From: an uncultured Coriobacteriaceae bacterium | GTDB lineage: Bacteria; Actinomycetota; Coriobacteriia; Coriobacteriales; Atopobiaceae | DNA: 64,000 nt | Direction: 5' to 3' | Assembly (NCBI GenBank): GCA_902786015.1 | Contig: CADAAU010000002.1 | Location: 1-64,000, forward strand | Shown: positions 25,800 through 35,105 of the stretch, one piece after another | Position numbering within the stretch: the stretch's first letter is position 1 | Layout: each line of letters begins with the position of its first letter | Notes under the pieces: generated by a model | What the model was told of the DNA's origin: nothing | Seen by the model: only the letters and a program-made list of their open reading frames with translations | Database searches by the model: none | Made by a program: the position numbers and the translations under genes

Positions 25800-28601
25800 A
25801 TGAAGAGGACTCAGACTTATACCAGACGCGAGGCCGGATTCACCATGGTGGAAATGATGGTCACTGTGGCAGTCCTCGTCATCCTAATGGGTGTGGCTTT
25901 TGTCTCCGTCCTGAGCTATCAACGGAGTATGAAGCTCAAGGAGCTTGACGAGACCGCGCAGGCAATCTATGTTGCGGCTCAGAACCATCTGAGCATGGCA
26001 GAAGAAATGGGCGTTCTAGACAAGAGGGTTAAAGCAGCAAATGCGGACCCGTCAAAATCAGATAGCATCATTGGGATAAGGGAGAGTCAGGAGAAAAAAG
26101 AGGAGGGACAAGCGGCCGGGACTGGTGAAGCAGTAATCCGTCACTACTTTTATGTGGGATTTAACGACTCGCCGGACGCACACGTGGACTCCGTTCTATA
26201 TGATATGCTTCCTAGGTTCGCTCTCGATGAGACTGTGCGTACAGGCGGCAGCTATGCGATTGAGTACGATTTAGAGAGTGCGACCGTAACGAACGTGTTT
26301 TATAGCGATACGGATGCACGGCTTAGCCATCATGATTTTAGGCCTGACGACTACGCGAAGTTATTTACAAATGGAGGATATATCGGATCTGATCAAGTAC
26401 AGAAAGATAAGAGGCAGAGTGGCTTGGATGGGGCAATAATCGGTTGGTATGGCGGAGATGATGCGCGAAGTCTCGCGAGAGTCAAGCTCTATGCCCCAAA
26501 GGTTGAGCTGATTAATGACGAGTGCCTAGAGGTCAAAGTGTCGTTCAATAGTGCAGATCTAAGGCGTATGACTACCCGGATGGATACTGACGCATTCGTA
26601 CAAGTACAGGTACGCGGAAAAAAGAGCAATGCAGAATTTGAGCTGACTTTGAATGATAACTCTCTCGATGATAAAGACAAGGGCAAGGACAAGCTAACAA
26701 ATTACCTGACCGCTGAGTCTGAGACAAAAGATGCTGTAACTTACAGATATAAGAAGTACATTCTTGACGATATTTCTGCCATTAAGGATGGAAGTCGCTA
26801 CAGGAAGAACCACTTCAAAGAAGTAAGCGAGGAAGTCTTGGACAATAATAAGCACTTTATTCCTGGAGAAGACATCGACGTGACGGTAGAGGTAAAGACA
26901 GAGATGAATGCTTTCTCCAACATTGCCGATAGCGCGACCGTCACGGGGAACAGCCTGTTTGAGAAGATGGATGCTGATGGCACTGTGAACATCTCGAAGA
27001 TAAGGCACTTGGAAAATCTCGACTCGGCCATTTCTGGGTTTGATCGAATCAACCTTGGGTTGAATGGAAATCAGAAGGTAAAGCAGACGGCAGATTTGCA
27101 GTGGGCTGGAAACGGGAAAAAAGGATCACAAGCGTATCTTGATAAGGTATATGCGGATAAAGAGTGGCGTCAAGGTAAGGAATCAAAAGCTGGCGACGTT
27201 CAAGTGCGCACTTTAGATGGTGCTGTCGTTAGCAAGGAGGGTACATTCATTCCAGTTGTGCCTCAGGCCCTGGGGAGCGGTATTAGTACGCAAGAAAAGT
27301 ATGTACTCGAGTACGACGGCAACAACAAGAAGATCTCGAACGTGAAGATTGACGTTGCGGGCACAACCGACAGGCCTGACGCGGGAATCTTCTCGACGCT
27401 TGAGCTGGGGCAGCTTGAGGAACAAGAAGATGGGTCAAAGCAATGGCCACCCGTAAAGGACCTTGAACTCATTGATTGCTCGGTTAAAACGTCCAATGGG
27501 AACGCGGGCACGCTTTTGGGTAGCGTGGGTAGTGCAACAGGGGGGCTCGTCATCAAAAACGTCCTCGCGCACGACAGCGGCAGTACGGTGCAGTCTAAGA
27601 TTGAGGGCACTGCGGCTGTCGGTGGACTTGTTGGTAAGTTGACCGCCTCTGCCGGTAATGCTGTGACCGTCGACGGCTGTGGCGCGGCTGTGCTCGTGAG
27701 CACGGCTGGCACTGGTTCCGAGAACGCTGCTGGCGGGCTTATTGGTCTTACGAGCGGACCGGTAGCCGTGACCAATAGCTATGCGGGAGGACACACCAAA
27801 ACAAATACTGGTATGTACGACACAGAGAACTACAATGTGGTTGCTGCAAGTGGCACAGCGGGTGGTCTGATAGGGACCGCCGGAGGCTCGGGAGCAACGA
27901 TTCAAAACTGCTACACTACTACCTCGGTCTCTCGTGGAACGAATAGCAACGGAAATATCGGCGGTCTAGTCGGCCAAGCGACCGGCGCGACCATAACTAA
28001 CTGCTATGTGACTGGTCTCATTGGCGCTGGCCCTGCTCCTGATGCGACCACGACACCCGCACCGGATACTACGCGTGGTGTGTTTGCAGGCAACCTTGAT
28101 AGTGCTACGATGAACAATTTGTCGAATGACAGGTACTACGAGATTGTCAACGACGCCGAGATGCTCAATGGGACCTTGAGAGCAGTGGGCAATGTGGAAA
28201 GCTCGATTGAGGCAGCAAAGCTTTCTGCGCTAGATGCGGATCTCACTACATATAATAGGTTTTATAAAGCTGCAGCGCGTGTTGATTCCGGTCAGCCAAA
28301 TGAAGTAGATAACGCGAAGGCATATGACCCAGAGCTTGTCAAACGTTACAAACGGACTCGTTCGGCTGAGCAGAATGCTGAACAAGGCGCCAAAGAAAAG
28401 GATCTTGCGGGGCGTTATGACAGCACATATCCGTTAGAGACAGTTTATATGCTTAACTGTATTGTCGTCTATGATAAAAATGATACTGAGGACACTGTAA
28501 CTAAGCCGGAAGAAAAATGGGAGAATGAACACCCTTGGGCCAAGTCCCACTACGGAGACTGGCCGTCGCCGGAGACGCTGGTGGTCAACACAAAGCAGTA
28601 G
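25800..28601 (+). CDS. Very large prepilin-like surface protein with GLUG repeats
   Basis: A 933-residue protein. It begins with a prepilin site, AGFTMVEMMVTVAVLVILMG (residues 12-31), giving an N-terminal anchoring helix. A soluble region rich in charged residues follows to about residue 590. From about 600 to 760 come GLUG-type repeats: GGLVGKL, GGLIGLTSGPVAVTNSYAGG, GGLIGTAGG, then GGLVGQATGATITNCYVTG. These are known from large adhesins and bind or fold as beta-solenoid turns. A final ~150 residues are polar. No LPXTG is present; anchoring should be by the pilin helix. ATG 25800 is chosen behind GTGAGGTGG. Confidence 0.82.
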   Translation: MKRTQTYTRREAGFTMVEMMVTVAVLVILMGVAFVSVLSYQRSMKLKELDETAQAIYVAAQNHLSMAEEMGVLDKRVKAANADPSKSDSIIGIRESQEKKEEGQAAGTGEAVIRHYFYVGFNDSPDAHVDSVLYDMLPRFALDETVRTGGSYAIEYDLESATVTNVFYSDTDARLSHHDFRPDDYAKLFTNGGYIGSDQVQKDKRQSGLDGAIIGWYGGDDARSLARVKLYAPKVELINDECLEVKVSFNSADLRRMTTRMDTDAFVQVQVRGKKSNAEFELTLNDNSLDDKDKGKDKLTNYLTAESETKDAVTYRYKKYILDDISAIKDGSRYRKNHFKEVSEEVLDNNKHFIPGEDIDVTVEVKTEMNAFSNIADSATVTGNSLFEKMDADGTVNISKIRHLENLDSAISGFDRINLGLNGNQKVKQTADLQWAGNGKKGSQAYLDKVYADKEWRQGKESKAGDVQVRTLDGAVVSKEGTFIPVVPQALGSGISTQEKYVLEYDGNNKKISNVKIDVAGTTDRPDAGIFSTLELGQLEEQEDGSKQWPPVKDLELIDCSVKTSNGNAGTLLGSVGSATGGLVIKNVLAHDSGSTVQSKIEGTAAVGGLVGKLTASAGNAVTVDGCGAAVLVSTAGTGSENAAGGLIGLTSGPVAVTNSYAGGHTKTNTGMYDTENYNVVAASGTAGGLIGTAGGSGATIQNCYTTTSVSRGTNSNGNIGGLVGQATGATITNCYVTGLIGAGPAPDATTTPAPDTTRGVFAGNLDSATMNNLSNDRYYEIVNDAEMLNGTLRAVGNVESSIEAAKLSALDADLTTYNRFYKAAARVDSGQPNEVDNAKAYDPELVKRYKRTRSAEQNAEQGAKEKDLAGRYDSTYPLETVYMLNCIVVYDKNDTEDTVTKPEEKWENEHPWAKSHYGDWPSPETLVVNTKQ

Positions 28602-28623
28602 CCACCAACGCATTTGCATGAGC

Positions 28624-28662
28624 TCGCCCCCTTGGTACTACGTATCGAGGGGGCGATTGCTT
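28624..28662 (+). terminator. Terminator after the prepilin operon
   Basis: TCGCCCCCT at 28624-28632 pairs with AGGGGGCGA at 28648-28656 and is followed by TTGCTT, a weak T tract. It lies 23 bases after the last pilin stop. Confidence 0.7.
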
Positions 28663-28785
28663 AGGTCAGTTGACTTTTGGAGACAAATGACGACCAGCGC
28701 AAACGCTATGCCGCTATGGTCAGGCCCGGTGCTTGCGAGGATCATCCTGAGCGTATAATGGCGACAGCAAACGAGGGGAGACGAG

Positions 28786-30410
28786 ATGGGGCGCAAACTG
28801 CCGATAGGAATCCAAAGCTTCGAAAAGGTTCGGCGGGATGGGTTCGTATATGTGGACAAGACCGCGTACGTGCACGCGCTTGCAAAGGCAGGCGCACCTG
28901 TCTTCCTGAGTCGCCCCCGGCGTTTTGGCAAAAGCCTGCTCGTCTCCACCATACGGGCCTACTTTGAGGGTAGAAGCGAGCTCTTTGCGGGCCTCGAAAT
29001 CGAGCGACTGGAAGAGGAAGATGCCCGCAAAGGCGGTCGTGAAACGTGGGTGATTCGTCCGGTGTTTCACTTCGATTTTACCGGCCAAGACTATCGAATG
29101 GTGACGCTCGAGAAGGTGCTGGGAGAACAACTTCTTCCGTGGGAAGCTATGTTTGGCCTGCAGAACGAGGATCGTACCCTTGGGTTCCGCTTCCAGACGC
29201 TGCTTGAGCAAGCTCATGCGCAATCCGGCCACCGGTGTGTTGTGCTGGTGGACGAATACGACAAGCCGCTCTTGGATGTAATGGAGGACGGAGCTTTGCT
29301 CGACCGCAATCGCGGAATCCTCAAGGGGTTTTTCTCCGTTCTAAAAAAGGCGGACGACCACCTGCGCTTTGTGTTTCTCACTGGCGTAACGAAGTCTAGC
29401 AAGGTCTCAATATTCAGTGATTTTAACCAGCTAAGCGATATCTCGCTCGAACGCGACTATGCAGGTATCTGCGGCGTGACCGAAACGGAGCTTGGGGAAA
29501 CCTTTGCGCCAGAGCTAAGTATGTTGGGGGCTTAGCTCGGCCTCGATGCTAAAGGATGCCTCCAAGCCCTTCGTGCCCAGTACGATGGTTATTGCTTCCA
29601 TCCGGATGGGCCTGCGGCGAGGGCCGCGGAAAAACCCGAGCCTGATTGCATGGTATACAACCCATTTAGTCTTATTAATGCGCTCCAAAAGAGGCGTCTG
29701 GGATCGTGGTGGTTCGAGTCTGGACCCCGACGTTCTTGGTGCGTCACATGCGCGAGGCGAGTCTTGACCCCAAACGTCTTACGGACGGCACTATCTACGC
29801 CACCGAAGCGCGTCTCTCGGATTACCGTGCCGATGATCCTGACCCTGTTCCGTTGCTCTTTCAGGCAGGATACCTCACCATACGCTCGGCAGACGTCATG
29901 GTTGGCGAATACACGTTGGCTGTCCCCAACGGCGAGGTACGCTACGGTCTCGTCGAAAGCCTCTTGCCGGCATGGGCGCCTGGCTACGGAACGACGCGAA
30001 GTACCGATGTGTTCACGCTCCGCCGTCTGGTGGAAGCGGGCGATGTCGGAGGTATGCGCGACATCATCATGGCGTTATTTGCCTCGATACCCCATACGCG
30101 TGATGATGACCCCTTCGAGAATTACTTTCAAGCGGTGCTGTGGCTTGTGTTTGCGCTGCTTGGGCGATATGTTTGCTGTGAAACGCGCCAGGCGCGAGGC
30201 CGAGTGGACGTTGTGATTGAGGTCCGCACACATATATATGTAATCGAGCTCAAGCGTGGCGGAACGGCCGCCGAAGCTCTGGCCCAGATCGAGGAGAAGG
30301 GCTACGCCGAGCCCTTTGCGGCGGATTCGCGCGAGCTGCACCTCATAGGATGTGCCTTCGATTCAAAGACCCGCCTGCTCGCCGAGTGGGAAGAACGCCC
30401 GGGAGCGTAA
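28786..30410 (+). pseudogene. AAA-ATPase/PD-(D/E)XK protein, broken by a stop and a frameshift
   Basis: The reading frame from ATG 28786 encodes LPIGIQSFEKVR and SRPRRFGKSLL (Walker A-like, near residue 48), then VVLVDEYDKPL (Walker B, near 153) and FVFLTGVTKSSKVSIFSDFN. A TAG at 29533-29535 interrupts it, after which the same frame goes on (LGLDAKGCLQALRAQYDGYC). A one-base deletion near 29719 shifts into the frame that ends at 30410. The C-terminal part has GRVDVVIEVR and YVIELKRGG, a PD-(D/E)XK nuclease core. Two lesions make a full protein impossible without readthrough. Its 3' end is duplicated at 31643. Confidence 0.88.
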
Positions 30411-30605
30411 TGGTCACCTTTCGGCGCACCAGGCCTTCCGGGTATCATTCAAAGTGCTCCAGCACGTAGGCTTCGAACTCGGGGAGGACGAACCGCACGA
30501 GGCCGCGCGTCTCTCCGTCCACGAGGTCCTTGTGGATGAGGCGCATCCGATACGGGTTGAACTGGTTCGTGGTCATGCTGAGCAGGCTGCGCACGTCGGC
30601 CTGGC
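30285..30605. repeat. Direct repeat, copy 1 (tails of two convergent genes)
   Basis: This segment and 31643-31960 are diverged copies of the same stretch: the last ~126 bases of the AAA/nuclease gene, ~33 bases between, then the last ~160 bases of a convergent ATPase gene on the minus strand. They are close to each other but carry many substitutions, so the duplication is not recent. Confidence 0.82.
30445..30605 (-). pseudogene. C-terminal fragment of an ATPase like that at 31801
   Basis: Reading the minus strand, the codons give ADVRSLLSMTTNQFNPYRMR and then LIHKDLVDGETRGLVRFVLP to the end EAYVLEHFE. This is nearly the same as the last 52 residues of the complete ATPase 1.3 kb away. Nothing before residue ADV resembles the ATPase, so it is a remnant. 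Confidence 0.85.
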
Positions 30606-30831
30606 AGGCTTCACGGTTTCCACACCTTTGTTTGCCCAGCTCACGGCGTGATTTACCGCAATGGACGTGACATAGTCCCGTAAAGTGGATAAAATCTCTA
30701 GGAGAGAAGACATGAAACGCGCCGCGTCCCTCTTGTCCATCTCGTCTCCTTATTAGCTGGTCCCTGACTCGTACCCCCAAACCATTAGCGGGGGATTACC
30801 CGTCAGGGCCCTTGTTTTTGGAGTGATTGCA

Positions 30832-31528
30832 TGCCAAAGACAGCCGTCCTCATTGATGGAGGATTCTTCCTGCGTCGTGCCAGGCACCAATGGAAGGATG
30901 CTTCCGGGCTGAGAGGGCCGACCAGCTAGTAAGCTATGTCGGCTATCACATCAAGAAGAACAATCGCGGGCGCCTTGAGGGCGGGAAACGATCACTCTAC
31001 CGTATCTTTTACTACGACTGTCCCCCACTGAACGGACGAAGTGTCTGGCAGCCATGGGACGGACGAAACACAACTTTCGGCAAGAATAGCGAGACGTATC
31101 AGTGGATTACATCATTCCAAGCAAGTCTTGAACGCCGACCCAAGGTCGCAATGAGGATGGGCACAATTGCCAAGAAAATGATTCACTATGTGCCGACCTA
31201 CGAAGCAATGAAGAGCCTCCAAAGCGGCGCAAAGACTTACGAAAGCCTGACGAGGTCAGACTTCGAAATGGTCGGGATGAAACAGACAGGTGTTGACATG
31301 CGCCTAGGCTTGGATGTTGCCAGTCTTTCACAAGGTAAAATGGTTGACCAGATCATCCTGATCGCGGATGATGCCGACTTCATACCTGCGATAAAGGTTG
31401 CGAGGAGGGCTGGGGTTGACTTCCTGCTTGATCCAATGGGCAACAACGTTAGCCGTGAGCTCGCACTTCAGGTCGATGACGTGGAGGACCTGAGCCTGTC
31501 GTTCGATCCGAAGAGAGCCCTGTCTTAG
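30832..31528 (+). pseudogene. NYN-domain nuclease with an N-terminal frameshift
   Basis: MPKTAVLIDGGFFLRRARHQ is encoded from ATG 30832, the usual first strand of an NYN (PIN-like) RNase with the conserved Asp in LIDGGF. About 20 codons later the frame closes, while another frame continues with FRAERADQLVSYVGYHIKKN to the end at 31528. It carries VDMRLGLDVASLSQGKMVDQ near the middle and ILIADDADFIPAIKVARRAG, with the acidic NYN residues. One frameshift near 30885 separates the parts. A start at ATG 30890 would lack the first catalytic Asp. Confidence 0.8.
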
Positions 31529-31642
31529 GTGCCAGCCGCAACTCAGCAGTCCGTCTCGGGGGATACGGCGAGCCGATTCCCGACCATATAGTCCACAATG
31601 CGGCACGCATCTGGACGAGTGGCGTTGACACGTGCGCGGCTC

Positions 31643-31960
31643 AAATCGAGGAGAAAGGCTATGCTGCGCCCTTCGCAGCAGACCCGCGCGAGCTGCACCT
31701 CATAGGTTGCGCCTTCGATTCGAAGACGCGCTTGCTCGCCAAGTGGGAGGAGCGCCTGGAGGCGTAATGGCCGCCTCTTAGCGCGGCGACCTCCTGGACA
31801 TCATTCGAAGTGCTCCAGCACGTAGGCTTCGAACTCGGGGAGGACACACCGCACGAGGCCGCGCGTCTCTCCGTCCACGAGGTCCTTGCGGATGAGGCGC
31901 ATCCGATACGGGTTGAACTGGTTTGTGGTCATGTCGAGCAGGGCGCGTACGTCGGAGACC
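31643..31960. repeat. Direct repeat, copy 2 (nuclease tail plus ATPase 3' end)
   Basis: The first ~126 bases encode QIEEKGYAAPFAADPRELHL through to EERLEA and a stop, copying the end of the broken gene at 28786-30410. The rest is the true 3' end of the minus-strand ATPase. It bounds the NYN pseudogene on the right as the copy at 30285 does on the left. Confidence 0.82.
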
Positions 31961-32838
31961 TTGCCCGTCTTTGACTGCGCGATTCCCCACGCGAGGCGCC
32001 GGTCGCCGGGTGAGAGCTCCGACCAGACCTTGTCATACACGTATTCATCGAGGTACTGCCGAAATTCGTCGTACACGGCCTCATCCATGTTGCCGTGCTC
32101 CCACACAAGGAAGCCCAGCACTTGGAAGGCGAACGAATAGCCACGTGTAAGTCGTGCCATGCGAAGGGCGTCGTCGGCAGGGATGTTGAGGGTTCTCTGG
32201 TAGCTCCGCGATATTGTTCCCACATTGAGCGGTTTGAGCTTAATCTTTGGGGCGCGGTACAAAAACGTGAGACTCTTCTCGTCCTGTAGCTCGCTAATGC
32301 TCTCGTAGGGTCCGGTCATGAGGAGAAAGACAGGCTGGTCTTGCCGCAGAAAGATCTGGAACGCAGCCGCAAACTCTCGCATTGCGGGGGTGTTGGTTAC
32401 CTCGTCGATCAGAATAAGCACGCGTTTGTGTTTTCGTTTGATGCTTCCGAGCATCTCGGAAAGGGCACTTTCAATATCGGTGATCGGAGCGACGCCGCTG
32501 ATGTTCATGCCGAATCCGAAGAATGAGAGGTTAATTTTTGCCTCTTTGAAAACCTGCGCCAGGGCATTCTGCCCGCTGAGTTTTGACGCGAGGGCATGCA
32601 GCAGATCGCGTTCGGGATTGAGCTCAACCACAATCCAGCGAGAATCATCAGCGAGTTTGTTTGCAACGTGAGTCATGAACACCGTTTTTCCCGCGCCGCG
32701 AGGTCCGGTAATCATAAAAACTTGGTTGCTGGGCTCATCCATTTGGAAGGCGCTCTCGAGAGTAGCAGCTTGCTGCGTACGCGCTATTGCGAGCTTTGGC
32801 TCCCTGCCAAACGTGATGGTGTAGGGGTTTTGGGCCAT
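31801..32838 (-). CDS. P-loop ATPase of the AAA type with winged-helix-like C-terminus
   Basis: A 345-residue ATP-binding protein. Walker A is GPRGAGKTVFMTH near residue 45, Walker B is RVLILIDEVTN near 137, and FLLMTGPY near 170 is a sensor-like strand. The C-terminal ~90 residues (from WSELSPGDRRLAW) resemble the helix-turn-helix part of COG1672-type ATPases, which have often been seen in archaea and in mobile regions. Start 32838 lies behind GAAGAAGAG; the longer frame would run through the palindromic repeat. It is divergent from the AAA/nuclease gene at 33048. The function is not known. Confidence 0.8.
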   Translation of the reverse strand: MAQNPYTITFGREPKLAIARTQQAATLESAFQMDEPSNQVFMITGPRGAGKTVFMTHVANKLADDSRWIVVELNPERDLLHALASKLSGQNALAQVFKEAKINLSFFGFGMNISGVAPITDIESALSEMLGSIKRKHKRVLILIDEVTNTPAMREFAAAFQIFLRQDQPVFLLMTGPYESISELQDEKSLTFLYRAPKIKLKPLNVGTISRSYQRTLNIPADDALRMARLTRGYSFAFQVLGFLVWEHGNMDEAVYDEFRQYLDEYVYDKVWSELSPGDRRLAWGIAQSKTGKVSDVRALLDMTTNQFNPYRMRLIRKDLVDGETRGLVRCVLPEFEAYVLEHFE

Positions 32839-32891
32839 GTTCTCTTCTTCCGGTTTACTGTCCTTTACTGTTTGCAGCAACCCCGCGAATG

Positions 32892-32977
32892 ATGGAACGG
32901 AGTTCCCGGGGAGTTTTGTTCCGAGGGGCAGCGTGGACTCGTGTCGTGGCACTAACTCCCCGGGAACTTCGTTCCAC
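32892..32977. repeat. GC palindrome family, copy f (two-arm form)
   Basis: ATGGAACGGAGTTCCCGGGG faces CTCCCCGGGAACTTCGTTCC. It lies between the divergent starts of the ATPase (minus) and the AAA/nuclease gene (plus), so it would be in both 5' leaders. Confidence 0.9.
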
Positions 32978-33047
32978 GGTCGGCTTCCGCCATGGCCAAG
33001 GCAAAAAGCAGCGCTATACTGAAGCAAGACGACGAGACGAGGGGCGG

Positions 33048-34745
33048 ATGGCGAGGACGATAAGCATAGGGGCGCAAGGATACGAGGCCCTACGTATGAA
33101 TAGTAACTTTTACGTGGACAAGACCGGCTTCGTACGCGACTGGTGGGAGGCTGATGACTCCGTTACCCTTGTCTGTCGCCCCAGAAGATTCGGAAAAACG
33201 CTCAACCTCGACACCGTTCGCTGCTTCTTTTCCACGGATTTCGCTGGGCGCGGTGAGGAACTCTTTGGCGGGATGGACGTGTGGCGCGACCCGGCTATGC
33301 GTGCACTGCAGGGTGCGGTGCCCGTGGTGGCGCTGAGCTTTGCGCGTGTGAAACAGAGCGGCTTCGAATCGATGATGAAGCGGGTCAATGAGCTGATGGT
33401 TGACGCCGTCAAAGCTCACGCATACCTGCTCGGCTGGGAGGGTCTCGACGGGTTCGATCGCGACCGGCTTGATGCGGTACGTCTCAATATGGACGCCACG
33501 ACTTGTGCCGCGGTGCCAAACCTTCTCTGCTCGTTGCTCGAAAGGTATTGGGGGATGCGTCCGGTTGTACTTCTCGACGAGTATGATGCACCTATGGAGC
33601 GCGCCTGGGTTGGTGGCTTCTGGGACGAGGCGTCCGAGTTCATGCGAGATCTTATGAACTCCACATTCAAGACAAACCCGGCCTTGGGACGCGGTCTTAT
33701 CACCGGCGTAACACGCGTGAGTCGTGAATCGATATTCTCCGACCTCAACAATCTTGAGGTTGTCACGTCCTCTTCCCTGAAGTTTCGCACTTCCTTTGGC
33801 TTCACACAGGACGAGGTGGATGCGGCGCTGGTGGAATATGGCCTCGCGCACAAACGCGATGGCGTTCGTCGATGGTATGACGGCTTCACCTTCGGCGGGC
33901 ACGAACATGTTTATAACCCCTGGTCCGTTACCAAGTTCATGGAGAGTGGCGGCATCTTTGACGCTTGGTGGGCGAATACCTCGGGGAATGGCCTGGTCTC
34001 GGAAGCGGTGCGCCGGGGAGACGAGGACCTGAAGGCTAGCTTCGAGGAACTCATGCGCGGTGGCGTCATAGAGAAGGTCATCGACGAGCAGGTAGTCTTC
34101 TCTGAGCTTGCGACCCGCCCGAATGCCGTCTGGGCACTGCTTCTGGCGGCTGGCTACGTCACCTCGCCGGGACCGGTTCCAGAGGACGTCGTCCATTCGC
34201 CAAGGAAGCTTGTTCTCACCAACCTAGAGGTGGGGACCACATTCGATCGTATGGCGGAGGGGTGGTTCGCGGCGGCTGGAGCGCGCTACGGGCAGTTTGA
34301 GCGGGCAATTCTCGCTGGCGACGCTCGCGTCGCAACGAAGTGCCTTGCGGCCGTTACGGCGGCGTGCATGTCGTCTTTTGACGCTGGGACACACCCTTCG
34401 GAGGGGAGTGAACCCGAGCGGTTTTATCATGGCCTGGTGCTGGGGCTGCTTGCGAGTCTGCGCGGGCGATGGTCGGTGGAGTCCAATCGTGAGAGCGGTT
34501 TCGGTCGTTACGATGTTGCGCTCGTGCCGACGGATGGTGCCGGTGGGTCGGATCCCGCAGTTGTGATGGAATTCAAGGTATTTGACCCCGACGACGAGAA
34601 GAGCTTAGCCGATACTGTCGTGCGAGCGCGCGAGCAGATTGAGAACAAGCGCTACGTTGCGGGCCTTATCGAGCGAGGGATAGCTCCCGAGCGTATACAC
34701 ACCTACGGGATTGCCTTTCGTGGAAAAGAGGTCCTTGTCGGGTAG
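33048..34745 (+). CDS. AAA-ATPase/PD-(D/E)XK nuclease-domain protein, paralog A
   Basis: A 565-residue protein of the AAA-ATPase-like (PF09820) plus PDDEXK_9 (PF08011) architecture. It starts with SIGAQGYEALR and FYVDKTGFVRDWW, then RPRRFGKT at 44-51 (atypical Walker A) and VVLLDEYDAP near 180 (Walker B). ITGVTRVSRESIFSDLNN near 220 is the family's sensor motif. The nuclease-like end has GRYDVAL near 487 and VVMEFKV near 505, the D and ExK positions. ATG 33048 behind GGGGCGG. Family members are numerous in gut anaerobes, but their biological role is not established. Closely resembles 45666-47375. Confidence 0.88.
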   Translation: MARTISIGAQGYEALRMNSNFYVDKTGFVRDWWEADDSVTLVCRPRRFGKTLNLDTVRCFFSTDFAGRGEELFGGMDVWRDPAMRALQGAVPVVALSFARVKQSGFESMMKRVNELMVDAVKAHAYLLGWEGLDGFDRDRLDAVRLNMDATTCAAVPNLLCSLLERYWGMRPVVLLDEYDAPMERAWVGGFWDEASEFMRDLMNSTFKTNPALGRGLITGVTRVSRESIFSDLNNLEVVTSSSLKFRTSFGFTQDEVDAALVEYGLAHKRDGVRRWYDGFTFGGHEHVYNPWSVTKFMESGGIFDAWWANTSGNGLVSEAVRRGDEDLKASFEELMRGGVIEKVIDEQVVFSELATRPNAVWALLLAAGYVTSPGPVPEDVVHSPRKLVLTNLEVGTTFDRMAEGWFAAAGARYGQFERAILAGDARVATKCLAAVTAACMSSFDAGTHPSEGSEPERFYHGLVLGLLASLRGRWSVESNRESGFGRYDVALVPTDGAGGSDPAVVMEFKVFDPDDEKSLADTVVRAREQIENKRYVAGLIERGIAPERIHTYGIAFRGKEVLVG

Positions 34746-35105
34746 GGGCTGTGTTGGAACGACTCTTACGGTCGTGCTGGAGCAGGCGTTTGAATCCAGC
34801 GTGCAGCAGACTGGCCGGAGGTGGAACGGGGCTCCCGGGGAGCTAGTTCCGCGCTTCAGAGCTAAGCCCGCGACGAGCCCGTGCCGCGGAACAAACTCCC
34901 CGGGAGCCCCGTTCCACTCGCCGTCCGATTGGACGGTCTGCCATCGAGTATGAACAGTATCCTTCGGAGGTCGGCAATAGATAAAGAATCTCAATCGGAT
35001 ATTGAGGAAAGCCTAGCAATTTTGTAAAATGAAAGTGGATATTTATATAAATCAATAGTATTTATACTATTAATGTATATACTATTTTAGTGTTTGGAGG
35101 CCGCG
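34746..35105. promoter_or_regulatory. Intergenic region upstream of the giant surface protein, with promoter
   Basis: The first half holds GC palindrome copy g (34821-34917). From about 34970 the sequence turns strongly AT-rich. TTGAGG at 35002-35007 and TAAAAT at 35025-35030 are separated by 17 bases, a reasonable sigma-70 promoter with a leader of about 70 bases. The repeated TAGTAT/ATACTA blocks in the leader could form a weak hairpin or operator. Confidence 0.45.
34821..34917. repeat. GC palindrome family, copy g (two-arm form)
   Basis: GTGGAACGGGGCTCCCGGGG faces CTCCCCGGGAGCCCCGTTCC, with compensating changes on both arms (GCTCC paired with GGAGC) relative to copy a. Such paired changes indicate that the secondary structure is maintained. 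Confidence 0.9.

Noticed and set aside
29706..29760. tRNA-like GGTTCGAGTC box
   Set aside because: The sequence lies within the coding frame of the broken AAA/nuclease gene (WWFESG) and no cloverleaf can be drawn around it.
31449..31768. Independent small gene after the NYN frame
   Set aside because: The codons are a duplicated tail of the AAA/nuclease gene without a start or upstream part.
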